A DNA stretch of 64,000 nucleotides from Hexactinellida sp. DTS-2022 (taxonomy: Eukaryota; Porifera; Hexactinellida): the NCBI GenBank assembly GCA_028753945.1, contig JAPNXP010000009.1, positions 5,890,001 through 5,954,000 of the forward strand, given 5' to 3'. Below are positions 30,630 to 42,000 of this stretch, in pieces. The position numbers and the translations under genes are program-made. The notes below the pieces were generated by a model. That model was not told the DNA's origin. It saw nothing but the letters and a program-made list of their open reading frames with translations, and searched no databases. How positions within the stretch are numbered: position 1 is the stretch's first letter; each line of letters starts with the position of its first letter.

Positions 30630-30992
30630 ATGGTAGAATTATCGATTAGATATAACCCTGATGTAAGGGAATGGATCATCATTGAATTACAAGGCACAGT
30701 AGGAACTCATAAAAACGTACCTCTCAAAGATGTAGGCCTTGGCGACTTGCATTTCAACACGCAAGGCGAACCAATGCTCGTATTAGGTCACCACTTGTTA
30801 ACTGGTAAGGTTCTTAAACTCTGTAATCCTATTGCAGTGTTCGCAAAACAAACGCGTGCAAATGACTCAACTTTATCAGAGTCCGATATGAGTGAGAAGA
30901 CCTTTGATTATGAAGTAATTGCGCTTGTTAAGAAGAAGATCGTGTTTGCATCCCGTCCCAAGCCTATTCTTGTCAAATACGAGACTAATTAA
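30630..30992 (+). CDS. CHTF8: chromosome transmission fidelity protein 8 (CTF18-RFC subunit)
   Basis: 120 residues. The conserved order is all there: MVELSIRYNPDVREWIIIEL with QG, GLGDLHFNTQGEPMLVLGHH, LLTGKVLKLCNPIAVFAKQT, DYEVIALVKKKIVFASRPKP. CTF8 binds DCC1 and CTF18 in the alternative clamp loader for PCNA and sister-chromatid cohesion. Size equals the animal orthologue. I start at ATG 30630, which gives the standard MV- start; the preceding in-frame codons from 30591 are not conserved. Confidence 0.93.
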   Translation: MVELSIRYNPDVREWIIIELQGTVGTHKNVPLKDVGLGDLHFNTQGEPMLVLGHHLLTGKVLKLCNPIAVFAKQTRANDSTLSESDMSEKTFDYEVIALVKKKIVFASRPKPILVKYETN

Positions 30993-31203
30993 GTTTCGTA
31001 ATTAGCTATTGTTTTCTTTAATTATTAGCATACCCATAACCCATACGTATAAGCTAGGCAAATTTACATATCAAATAATAACTGCATACTAATGTACTAA
31101 CGTACTAACTAGAGGTAACTTACTATATAAACAGAACACGAGTTAATTCACCACTAATAATTACATTATTTAGTTATATTACAATAGCGAGTATCGGATA
31201 GGA

Positions 31204-32055
31204 ATGGCTGAGAACCCGCTACAGAATGAGAACGCTTCTTTGTGGATGGAACTGCACATAAGCAGAAATAAACTAAAAACCACAAGCAAGATTTCCGCTC
31301 TTCTCGCCGGGTTTGCAATGGTTGCTCTGATTGAGCTCAGCATTCAGGAATACAAAAATGAGAGAGGGATTAGCAGCATTTATGCACTAACGATGTACGG
31401 TGTATTAACGTCTATACTAATATTTCTGCACATATATTCCCTAATGATATCCACGTGCATTCTCCCTGACCTGGATTACATAGCTGCATACGAGGGTAAT
31501 CCCAAACTCGGTGACTTCCTAATTAAAACTTCGCCACACAGAAAGTTCTCAACTTATGTGCATGTGTCTTGGTTGTTTTCAAACGTCCTTGGAAACCTTT
31601 GTCTGCTACTCGATTTGATGTTAATATTGTTTATAAAGTTCTATCCCACTTTACACGTCGAGCTATCAGGTTATGGTAACTCCACACTTGATTCAGATGA
31701 TCATACAAACAATTTGGATCCTCATTTCGTGCCGTTAATTTGTAGCGTTATTGTCCTTGGGATCCTTGTAATCGTGTACGTCATCAGTTCTCTGCACATC
31801 CTTAAGATTAAAGTTACCCATCACACTGGGACTTTCGGTTCTCGCATCAATGAGTTACAAGACGACTTTTCACACCTGCTTCACACGCTGGGCGGACACA
31901 ACTCTACTACTTATACAATTCCAGAAGAGAACTCACAAGATAAAACTCCTTCTCCAAAACAACAATCTAGAGTCCTACTTTCTCTAAGCTCAAATTCTGA
32001 GTTGCTTCTCAATCGAGAATCTTCCTCCCTGCCGACTACTAGTTTCCCACAATAA
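31204..32055 (+). CDS. ORAI1: ORAI store-operated calcium channel
   Basis: 283 residues, four membrane segments. TM1 SALLAGFAMVALIELSI lines the pore: Glu44 corresponds to the selectivity-filter Glu106 of human ORAI1, with Val40, Phe37, Gly36 and Leu33 equal to Val102, Phe99, Gly98 and Leu95. Lys29 replaces Arg91 at the inner mouth. TM2-TM3 are marked by LMISTCILPDLDYIAAYE and SPHRKFSTYVHVSWLFS. After TM4 the helix INELQDDFSHLLHTLGG corresponds to the STIM-binding C-terminal coiled coil. The TM3-TM4 loop has potential N-glycosylation (GYGNST). A Ser/Gln-rich tail follows. It conducts calcium after ER store depletion. The symbol marks the family, not a vertebrate paralogue. Confidence 0.93.
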   Translation: MAENPLQNENASLWMELHISRNKLKTTSKISALLAGFAMVALIELSIQEYKNERGISSIYALTMYGVLTSILIFLHIYSLMISTCILPDLDYIAAYEGNPKLGDFLIKTSPHRKFSTYVHVSWLFSNVLGNLCLLLDLMLILFIKFYPTLHVELSGYGNSTLDSDDHTNNLDPHFVPLICSVIVLGILVIVYVISSLHILKIKVTHHTGTFGSRINELQDDFSHLLHTLGGHNSTTYTIPEENSQDKTPSPKQQSRVLLSLSSNSELLLNRESSSLPTTSFPQ

Positions 32056-32398
32056 TACCACCGAGGATATTTGAATTGCCCCATTTTCCTAAGTGATAAT
32101 AATTATAATTAAAGAATAATGTTATAATAATCTTAAAATAAATATTTTTAGTTATGTGTGAGTTTAATCGTTAATTTAATAGTATAAATATTGTTATACT
32201 AAACGTACCTTTTTAATGTATTAATGTTAAAAGTATTTCTTTTAATTAAAGTGCAATTAATCAAATTCCTTTCCTCAATACCCTTTAGTTGGATTTGTAT
32301 TAACTTCTAAAATTTGTTGATTTGGTGGTTAAATTTGGTAAATATTTATTGAAGTTATATGCAATAGTAGTTAATACCAAAGTTAGAAGCTATTAGAA
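32056..32398. other. intergenic spacer
   Basis: Very AT-rich. Several aataaa/attaaa-like stretches near 32112-32145 could end the ORAI transcript. No ORF. Confidence 0.5.
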
Positions 32399-34017
32399 AT
32401 GAGCACTGCATCTACAATAGAGGCTTTATTGGAGTACTCTGTGTTGGGAGACATTTCTATCTTAAATCTGAACTATAGTAACCTGACTGCACTCCCTATC
32501 ACTCTTTTCCAGCATCATTTCAAAAGCAAGCTAAAGGAATTATATGTAAAGGTGTAGTATTATCAATAATTAGACAATATTGTGTTCCTATATTTATTCA
32601 TATTTATAGGGAAATAAGTTAGAGGAGTTACCAGACGAACTCTCTCTCCTGCGAAATCTCACAGTGCTACATTTACCCAATAACAGACTACAGTTTATTT
32701 CTGATAATTCTCTTCCCTATTCACTAACTAAATTATGTCTCAGTTCGAATAATCTCACTTCAATCCCCGAATCTCTACACTCACTCCCTAACCTAGAAGT
32801 CAGTATTTATAAGCTTAATGCTTAAGATTATTACTACAAATATTGTTATTTTGATATCATTGCAGGTGTTAGAAGCTGATAGAAATAAAATACAAATAAT
32901 TCCTCTGTCTCTGTTTAATCTTCCCAAACTCCGCTCACTAAATCTCTCTCAAAACTCCATTTGTCACATTCCATCTTCAATCCTCTCAGCTTCTAATCTA
33001 GAAATTCTATTATTAGGTAAAAAACAAGATTTTTTCTGCAATTTGTTATTATGCATCTAACTTATGAATCTGCTATTACTGGTTATACCATAACTTATAA
33101 TTACTTCATTTATTCTCAGATTTCAATCGCATCACTATGTTGCCACCCCAGATATGTTTGCTTCCCCGCCTGAACATCCTATCTCTCTGCTCCAACTCGC
33201 TCCAGCTGTTGCCTCACGACATGAACCTGTCACAGCTGTCTCAGCTGTTGATCGACAACAACCCAACACTCAGATATCTCCCCGGTTCTCTCTGTATGCT
33301 TAAGTTGGATTTGTTGGGCTTGAGTGGGTGTGGCTGTTTCTTTGACCCAGAAAGAGATCTTACTCACATAGAGCAATACAACCTCAGTCTAAAGACGCTC
33401 TGTCTCAATCGGTAATTGACTTACCCCTTTAAATATATACGAACTTAGGTTGATACATAATATCAATTGTAAATTGAACAACATAATTACATAAGCAGTC
33501 AGGTTCTTTTATTTTGAACATTCAAGGAACCAAAAATTTGTTTGTAATAGAGAGACTTCATGATAAACAAACTCAGCTTAATAGAAACAGTACAAACCCT
33601 ATATAGGTTAAGTTGGGATCATATGGCTTGTTCATAATAAGTAGTTTTAATATTAATCTAGCGAGAAATTGTTCACAAGAAACATCCTACTGCATTGCTA
33701 TTAGACCTATATTTGTTTTATTGTATACTAATCTATTTAGTTTATGTCAATGGCTGGATACAAAATTGATTGATACATCACACCTTTCCAAAGTGTTTGG
33801 TCTGCCTACCTGGATAATTGGGAATCTTAGCGTACAAGGGCATTGTTTCTCTTGCGGCAAACCGTTCTACTTGCCCAGAGCAGTTCTCGTTACTCACCAC
33901 TTCAACTTGCAAAAGGTCCCTCAGTCGAAATTTCCTGGATATAGCAAACCTGTCAAGTTAAACGTATCTTTCTGTGCTATTCGATGTGCTAGGATATTTT
34001 CTCAAATTTTAAGTTAG
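32399..34017 (+). CDS. leucine-rich-repeat protein with C-terminal zinc-binding-like module (LRRC28/LRRC58-like)
   Basis: Five exons: 32399-32551, 32610-32798, 32866-33016, 33120-33411 and 33741-34017 (1062 nt, 353 aa). All are GT-AG with matching phases. About eight LRRs run from residue ~20 to ~235 (LHLPNNRL, LCLSSNNLTSIPESL, LNLSQNSICHIPSSI, LSLCSNSLQLLP). The last exon adds LPTWIIGNLSVQGHCFSCGK and a later CAIRCARIF, a Cys-x2-Cys…Cys-x3-Cys module like the end of LRRC58/LRRC28. Cytosolic LRR proteins of this class are binding scaffolds, some as ubiquitin-ligase adaptors. Intron 4 carries a TIR element. An AATAAA at 34075-34080 is the likely poly(A) signal. The frame would stop at 33415 if the last intron were not removed. 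Confidence 0.83.
33496..33692. mobile_element. TIR element, family 2, in intron 4 of the LRR gene
   Basis: The left end CAGTCAGGTTCTTTTATTTT and the next ~20 bp nearly match the element at 19025. The right end is …ttcacaagaaacatcctactg, an imperfect inverted counterpart. No clean TA duplication is seen, so the borders are approximate. Confidence 0.55.
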
Positions 34018-34361
34018 TTCATCAAGATATTGTTTGCATGCACAAAGGTTTGTTCATTTATTACAAATAATTGGAATAAAGAATCTATAATTGATTACAA
34101 TAAAACATACATTGTGATAGGAAATCCCGGGTTTTTTCTAGCAAAATACGTAATATTACTTTAGCATAAGGACTTATAAGAAACATTTTTAAGTCCCAAA
34201 TTATTCCGTATTTTTGCTATATTTATATTATATACTGTACTTGTATAAAAAGATATACTTATTATACACGATACAAAACCATAGTATACGTACATCTTGG
34301 AGTCTTGATTTGATTTATTATTAGTTTTTTTGTAATTTTTATCCGAATTAGTTTGAATTTA
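34018..34361. other. intergenic spacer
   Basis: Contains AATAAA at 34075-34080. Otherwise AT-rich with no gene. Confidence 0.6.
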
Positions 34362-34967
34362 ATGACCTCTTCACTTTACCTTTTATTGCTTATAACTACG
34401 CTATTTACAAGTTTAACAACTGGTCTATGTACGAACAGTACAGACTGTTATAACTCCACTCTCCTGAATGTGAGCTATACATCCCTGGTAGAGTGCACTA
34501 ATTCTGAGTGCGTTTGCCACACAGAGTGTTTCCACCTGAACAGCAGCTCTGGCACGTGCTCTCTCCCAGAGAATCGCTGCTATGCCTACTCCCCCTCAGA
34601 TGACAGCTGTCACTCGTCAGCCCCTTCCTGGCTGGCAGCTGTCATTCTCAGTCTGCTGGTCGGCCCCACGGGAGCCGACAACTTCTATATAAACCGGTTT
34701 GAGTTTGCTATTCCCCAGCTGCTGCTGTTCCTCTCTCCTCTCTGTGGCTGCTTTGCTGTCTGTGTCTACAGTGCTTGTGCAATGTTCCTCTACTCCAAGA
34801 GGAATCTGCGTCTCATCTCTCACTGTCTTAACTTTATGGCTATTATCCTAGTCTCTCTGGCTGCTGTAATAATCCCATTGACCACTATATTATGGAATCT
34901 CTATGATATTTTCAAGATTGGTTTCAATACTCAGCTCGACAGTAATGGTTGTGTTCTTAGCAAATAA
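34362..34967 (+). CDS. secretory TM2-domain membrane protein
   Basis: 201 residues from ATG 34362 (the frame opens at TTG 34353). A signal peptide is predicted at about 1-20 (SLYLLLLITTLFTSLTTG). A Ser/Thr/Cys-rich ectodomain of about 70 residues has at least eight cysteines and several NxS/T sites. TM2 domain: WLAAVILSLLVGPTGADNFY followed by INRFEFAIPQLLL, with the GxxGxDxFY core. A third hydrophobic segment (~145-170) exceeds the usual two of TM2D proteins. The Asp-Arg-Phe motif of TM2D1-3 is replaced by a plain INR. TM2 proteins are of unclear function, with links to Notch signalling and phagocytosis for TM2D1-3. This one is a more distant member. Confidence 0.72.
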   Translation: MTSSLYLLLLITTLFTSLTTGLCTNSTDCYNSTLLNVSYTSLVECTNSECVCHTECFHLNSSSGTCSLPENRCYAYSPSDDSCHSSAPSWLAAVILSLLVGPTGADNFYINRFEFAIPQLLLFLSPLCGCFAVCVYSACAMFLYSKRNLRLISHCLNFMAIILVSLAAVIIPLTTILWNLYDIFKIGFNTQLDSNGCVLSK

Positions 34968-35060
34968 TTTATTTTCATATTTATTATTTTCCCACGTTTC
35001 GTTTTCATTTATTTATATCATTTGCTGCTACTTTTCATTAAACACATTACAAACTATATA

Positions 35061-35238
35061 CAGTGGAACTTCGTTAATACGAACACCAACGGATGGTAAA
35101 AAAATCGCTTTATCCGGAGTTGAGTTCGTAGTATTAACCGGAGTAATAGCCATAGTAGGGACCTGATTTTGTGGAACTGTTTGTTCGTCTTATCCGGGAA
35201 TTCGTATTAACCGTGTTCGTACTAACGAGGTTCTACTG
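35061..35238. mobile_element. 178-bp TIR element (MITE), family 1
   Basis: TA on both sides (35059-35060, 35239-35240). The left end CAGTGGAACTTCGTTAATAC and the inverted right end CAGTAGAACCTCGTTAGTAC match at 23 of 26 bases over the longer repeat. CAGT ends, a TA target site and an internal GAACACC place it with pogo/Tigger-like MITEs. It lies between the TM2 gene and THOC7. Confidence 0.85.
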
Positions 35239-35316
35239 TAATTATATACGTACTTGTATTATCAATAGGACAGCTTTCTTGTTATAATTATGCAATATAA
35301 TAGTAGAGTAGATACA

Positions 35317-35916
35317 ATGAGTGCTAATGACGATGAGGTACTGCGAACGCGTCTGATGATTGAGGGGGAGGGTAGCGACTATCGACGTCTCAACTTGCTG
35401 ATGCGCACCTTTATGAAGTGGTGTCTCAACGAGGATCAGTCGGCAGAGGAGTCAGAAACCGCGTATAACCAAATCCTATTCACCCTTAGTCAGTGTGAAT
35501 TCGCAATGGAGAAGATTAAGCTAACAGTGGACATGTATGAAAGAGAGAAACAGAACTACCAGCGTCTGAGCTCTGAAATCGAGCGACGCAGGGAGGAGGC
35601 CGAGAGGGAGATCGTGACGTATCAGGACCAGTTAGTGGACGCACGGGAAGTGAGGCGCAACAGACAGGAATACGACGTGTTGGCTAAAATAATCAACAAA
35701 TATCCGAACAGGAAAGAAACCACGAAGGAGATAAAAGCGCTGGAACACAGCCTGCTGGATTTGAGTCAGAACAAAGAGAGACTGTCACTTAAGGTGGAGG
35801 AGCGCCGCAAGGAATTCTGTTTGCTCGTGCACTCTGTGAATGAGCTGCAGGCTCTCTTGCAAGATGACGAACTAGATGTCAAGGACACCAGTAGTAGCAT
35901 GGACATGAGTCAATAG
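35317..35916 (+). CDS. THOC7: THO complex subunit 7
   Basis: 199 residues from ATG 35317; an upstream in-frame ATG at 35290 would add nine unconserved residues. The start MSANDDEVLRTRLMIEGEG and the blocks RRLNLLMRTFMKWC, TLSQCEFAMEKIKL and VRRNRQEYDVLAKIINKYPN are characteristic of THOC7. Most of the protein is coiled coil. THOC7 is part of the THO/TREX complex, which couples transcription to mRNA export. It pairs with THOC5 in that complex. Length equals the animal orthologue. Single exon. Confidence 0.95.
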   Translation: MSANDDEVLRTRLMIEGEGSDYRRLNLLMRTFMKWCLNEDQSAEESETAYNQILFTLSQCEFAMEKIKLTVDMYEREKQNYQRLSSEIERRREEAEREIVTYQDQLVDAREVRRNRQEYDVLAKIINKYPNRKETTKEIKALEHSLLDLSQNKERLSLKVEERRKEFCLLVHSVNELQALLQDDELDVKDTSSSMDMSQ

Positions 35917-36042
35917 ATCCTATTAGGTTTCTCATCTTTCTATGGATTTTATGGAAAATTAGTAGGGAGTAACCTCATTAATTATAGTGTATCGAGTGAC
36001 ATTATTATAATTACTTAACTTCATACAAACTAGTTTATCACT

Positions 36043-39000
36043 ATGTCCGATTGGAATTTCGGAGAAGCTCTCGGAGAGTTCGATGAGGACGAAATAGAGG
36101 CGGCACACGAGTACGCGCCCTCTCGAGACTGTCTTATCCTCCTTATAGACTGCGCACCCTCAATGCTCTCGCCTTATCCAGGGGAAGCTGGAGAGGAAAC
36201 GGCTTTCCAACTCTGTATGAAATGCTGTCGGTCTGTGTTGCTGAATAAAGTGTTCTCCTCGGATAAGGACTTGGTGGGCGTGGTTCTCTTCGGAACAGAT
36301 AAGACTAGCAACACAGCTGATTTCAAGCATATTTACGTTATGCAGGTAGCCTAGTTGTACCTATAACAGTCCCTCTTATAATACAGTATAATGCTTGGTG
36401 TTAGGAACTGGATAGTCCGGATGCGGATCGTATTCGCGAGCTCGAAACTCTAACAAACGATGGAGATAATTCCGAATTCACAAAAAAGTTTGGAGAAGCT
36501 AAAGAAACCGGTTTCTCTCTGAGTGACGCGCTCTGGACCTGTTCCGACATGTTCGGGAGATCAGCGCACAAGTTCAGTCACAGACGTATTTTGTTGTTTA
36601 CGAGGGAAGACAGCCCTCATGGCACTGATGCTAGCAAGACTCAGCAAGCTAAAACCAAAGCGAGAGATCTAGCAGATAATGGGATAACTATTGATCTAAT
36701 GCATATGGCCCCGCCAGGGGATACCAAGTTCAAATTAGACTTCTATCAGGTAAGAATAACATAACTACTAAATCGGTGCATTGGCATTTATTCTCCGAGG
36801 TCAAAACTATAATTATTGCTAAGGAAATGGACAATTTATTATTAATAAAATAATAAATATAGTATCCTTGATTCCTTATAGATACACATGACATCTTTAT
36901 AACTTTACACCTCATTTGCTACCTTTGGGTTAATACCCTCTCAAATTTCCTTATTTCTGAATAAAACCCTGAACTTAGATATATCGAATTTCAGTGAGTC
37001 ATTACAATTTAAATTATCTTGCTAACTTTATAATTTCCCCTCTTCTGTCAAGAAGAATCATATTACACATTATATCAAATAACTTATATAGAGCTCAGCT
37101 CTAGTAGAGTTCAGTTTTTCAGTATGTGTATTCAGGCACTGAGAAAGGTCAGTTTTTAACAGGGTTTGAAATTAACCTTTGGAAAGTAGGCTAGGCTCTA
37201 TTTATATTATACCCAATAAATAGATGTTTAATTAATATACTAAATAGTATTGTTTCTTGAAATTATATTTCATTTTCTTAATTAATGCACAATAAATGAA
37301 CAATTTAAGTTTGGAATTCCAGGAGTCAGTGCATCATGTTAGCAAAATTGCACAAAATCTATTGTATGTAAATTTGGGCGTTTTCTTCGTGATTTGCGGT
37401 TTGTTTAACCTGTGTTGGGGTGTGTGCTTGTTTCGAGATTATCGGAAGTTTGTGAGATTTGCACGCCGTATCGAGTCACAGGACGGAATATTGAGTTCGG
37501 AAAGTAGGGTGCTCGCTATGAATTTTAGAGTCAATGCGAAGAGGAATAAGTTTTTGATTTTTCTATTACTAACTGAGTTAATTTCGACCACCTCATATAT
37601 ACTTGCCCTTTGTTATCATCTGCCTTTGAAGTATAGCTCTATTTTGAAACAAACAGGATTAAACATTAGCTCTAATTGTACCATCGATGTACATAAAATG
37701 TGGATTGATGAGTTGAAGTATCCTATGATTGGATTTCTTGTTAACTTTGCTCGTGGAACGTACTTGGTAGCTCTTGGAATTATCGACTCTCTTCTCAAGT
37801 TTATTGCGAATACTTATGTGACGCAGATCTGGCAATTTCGAAGGATATACGTATCTGTAATTTGTGCGGGGATTATTTCTGTCTTTTTAGTGATCCTCGG
37901 TACAATACCTTATACGAATATACTTAGTCATTTTCTGAATTTATTCGCATTAGTCGTTTTTCTGAATTTGTTATCCAAGCGTCTGTCATTCCTTTCGGAT
38001 AAAGCTCTCAATTGGCGCGAACAGGATATGCTATTTAACGTGAGAGCAAGTCTAATTCTAGAACAAAAGAAGAAGAAAAGAAGATTTAAAACGTTAAGCA
38101 GTAACTTTTTCTACGGTTTAATTATCTTCTTTTTCGCGGAGATTCTGATTTCAATCGAAAGTGTGGTTGAATTAATTCTTTATTTCGGAAAATGCTTCTT
38201 CCCTGTCCTATACAATATACAATATAAAAACCCTCCTATCACAGATGCGCAACTACCAAACTTCCATACTGCACTTTCGATCTTATCTGTGATTGAAGTA
38301 TTCTTGCTTATCTCTGGAATATACATCATATTTCTTCCCTTCGTAGTGTTTACCATCGTAGCTGGTGTGCGCAAATTCTTTAAGCAATGGCGGCAGAATT
38401 CAAATTCTCTTCGTTTCACCGGGAATGCTGATTCTGAGATCAAGAAGTCCCTTCTCTATAATTACTGAAATCGTATTTTCAGTGCTGCTTTTTACCCAGT
38501 GGTGTTCTTAATGGAAATATTATATAATTAAATGCCCCTAGTTTTAATAACTTGTATAACTTGTCGGTAATATTATGTATAACTTGCTCTTTATTATAAT
38601 TTGTATTAATTAATGTTAATGAGGCTTTCTCCCTTGTAATATACTTGTAATTTCTTGAAAATGTGTGATTAAAATCTTTTTTGAAAATTGTTTCTAGTTT
38701 TTGATGTGGGTCCAGGTAGTTGGAGTTTTAATCCGTAGCTAACGAGTTTGGTAGTTTTGATAGTATTTATACTGATTATGTTAGGTGTTATTTCATTTCC
38801 CTTTGGATATCTCCTATAAAATATTCCTACACATTAGCACACATTTGTATGATTTAACTCCTTTTCCTGATTTTATATCTCTGAACTGGATCTACTATTC
38901 TCTACATGTGATATTCTTTCAGAACAAAATCGTTAATTATTTAAGTATAAATTATATCAACTAGTCATTTATTAGATTATGTAATTTATCTTTTGCCCCT

Positions 39001-42000
39001 TTATATCAGAGTTTATTTTGATGATATAATATTTATATATCTTAACACTTGAGTAATTGACTAACTTTATTGTTTGAAACAGTTTATTTTCTAATAAAAA
39101 TAGAAAACATAAGCCGAACAAATTTCCGGTTGAACGGGTTGTATTTCAGCTCTCTTTGTCTGAGTTGACTCTTTGCACTAAACTATTTCTGTTTATGAAT
39201 AACAAATGGCGTGTTGAGCATTGAATATAATTTATCGTAATAAGCCTCCAGACTGAATTCATTTAGTGAATATTTAATCTTGTAAGCTACGAATTATAAT
39301 ATCCGTATTTATTATGCATAAAATTCGTTTAAGGCGAAATCTATCAAAAACTGTAATGAATGAACATGAGAGACCCGCGACAACCCAGGAATCCCAGGAG
39401 TCCCAGATGTATGTTTGGACAGTTTTGAATCGCGAAAATCACAGCCCAAGAAGGAAAACATCTCACACTGACAAGTTTCAGCGGAAAATATATAATTCTA
39501 ACGATTCCTCAATTCTTTATTGCCACCCTAAGAACTTCCTTGACATATTTCGCGATCCACTTCAACTCGAGAGGTTCAAAAAGTTCCTCATTTCGCGAGG
39601 GGACGGAGCTGAATATCTGCTACTTTACATTTTGGCTGTAAATGAGCTGAAACAATACACTTTGAACCCGGATAGAATTGTTAATATATACCGGTATATT
39701 AAGACCTATCTTTTGGGAGCAAATGGGGAAATCTTCCTTCGACAGCGCCACCCCCTATGGTTCCGAATTCGAAGGACACACAACCCTTCTGTCTCGTTAC
39801 TAGTAGAAGGACAGTGTCTGTTAGCTAAGATTCTCCATGAAGATTACTTTCCTATTTATATGGATAGTTTTACGAAAGTAGGAAACAAGGTAGAATGTAC
39901 CCCTGGGAGTGAGTTTGATTGTAAAGCGAGGCGACTCTATCTTTGGAAGAAATTCATAAAAGCCGTGATTAGCTTTCGCATAGGCCTTCTCGATCAGAAC
40001 AGTCATACCAGCTTCAAGTTCTACCTTTTGAAAGAATCTAAAATGTGTTCTAACAACCCAATGAGACTTGTCGGTGATAGAGTGTTGAGTACAAATAAAC
40101 TTATCAAGGATATTGAGTTCTGGTCTGAAGTAGAGCGATACAAGAGCATGTATGATGATAACTGCCACTCGGACACTCTCTATAGGAAAGCGCATACGAT
40201 TGTTAACTGTTTCCTAGAATCTTCAGTTCCTCCAAAAATACAGATTAATGTTACTCCGGATTTAGCGAACACGGTTGTACAGGATTTAGACGCGAATAGT
40301 GCCACTCGCGGTCTCTTCCACGAAGCGGAACTCGCGGTTTTTATCACCCTCATGATATTCTGGAGGCGCTATGTAATATGGCGAGTTGACTTCGACATCA
40401 AGAAGCTACCCCACCTGCCTCTGTTGCCGAAACAAACTATACTAACACAAACTACTAAGAAATCTGAACAAGTTGTATCGTCGGATAAGACTGAGACTCA
40501 AACACGCATGAACCAATCTGCTCTGCCCCGTCGGAGACAGAGAACCCTTACACAGGTTCTAACTCCAGAGTTGAGTGACCTCCTCCCTCGCATAACGTAC
40601 TCGCTCGCGTCCAAGAGATGCAGTCTCTTCTCCTCTGGCCAAGAGGTGAGAACTTATCGAGTTCACACCAAGTCACTTCCCACCCGGCTGCCTTCCCTAT
40701 ACAAGTTGAAATGATCTGTTGGTATTACTGTGAATACGAGTAATCTTGTTAAACTACTTACGAATTATAAATCATACACATATACTTATGCTACACATAA
40801 AACTTTTTAAAATCAAGGTATAATTCCTAGAGATTCTTCTCTGGGGTAAGCTTTTAATCGTAAAGCTATTAGCAGCGCAGCGCAACCTTGATTATCCGAA
40901 CTCATTGGGGGTCAGTCAAACAAGTTCGGATAATTTAAGCAAACTAATTGTGAACAATATTGTGACCAGGGTATCGGATATTATGATCATCTCAAATGTA
41001 TATATTAATTAGCATTTTTAATTACAAGCATTATTAATTGCCTTTTCTTTCTACACAAATAATGTAATATTGGTATTATGCGATAATATACCATAATGAA
41101 TTTTAATTCTTAAAATATTAGGTATTAACTAATTTATCTCTCGTGATATTATAATTCCCGGCCCTGAGTTTATACAGTATCCTATGAAAAATAATGACGC
41201 GTTTCTCATACATATAAATACGATTAATTAATTAATTAAATACGATTAATTAATTAATTAAATAACACAAAAAAATATCTGTTATCTTTTATGTCGAACA
41301 CTAGTTTAACTGAAATATTTCAGAATATAGACCATGTAGTCTCATTGTTTCTAAGTGGATTCGTTACTTTATTTATTGTGTTGTATTTTATAGCACACTT
41401 CTGTTGGTTAACGTATCTAATTCGAGATTGTCGGTTATCGAATCGATATGCAAATCGTATTGAATCACAAGAAGGAGTCTTATCCCCTGGCAGTGTAGTA
41501 ATCGTGGAGAATTTCAGATTTAAATCTAAAAAAGATAAGGTTTTAATCATGCTGATTATAGCAGAAGGATTATCGATTGTTTCTTTCTTCCTTGCATTCT
41601 CTTATCATATGATTGAGTATGTGGACCCTCGCTTAAATGTAACTGGGTTATCTTTTAACTCCACTTGTATTGAAATAGCTCTGGCAAATAAAATCTGGAT
41701 TGATGCGTTGAGGTATCCTACTGTTGGATTTCTTCTTAATTTTGGTCGTTCGATGCTTTTGGTAGCTCTCGGAATTGGCGATTGTCTTCTAAAGTTTATT
41801 TCTAATACCTACGTCACTCAGAGCTGGAAGTATAAGCGAGTATATTTTTCACTTTATTTTGCAATATTTTTCTCTGTTTTATTGGTAATTTTTGGTACAA
41901 TACCCCAGACCAGTATCTTCAACAATTTCCTCAATGTATTTGCATTTTTTGTGATGCTGAAATTAATTTCCAAACACCTCTCATTCCTTTCAAATAAAGC

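Larger units (their letters stand above)
40715..41290. other. spacer inside Ku70 intron 2
   Basis: Holds a degenerate TIR element near 40876-40990 and a duplicated 22-bp AT-rich unit at 41219-41262 just before the second 7TM gene. Nothing else is seen. Confidence 0.5.

Noticed and set aside
33613-33740. N-terminal part of the frame that contains the last LRR exon
   Set aside because: This segment is intron containing a TIR element; the acceptor at 33739-33740 restores phase with exon 4.
34903-35166. 87-codon ORF after the TM2 gene
   Set aside because: It runs through the end of the TM2 gene in another frame and into a TIR element. Not a gene.
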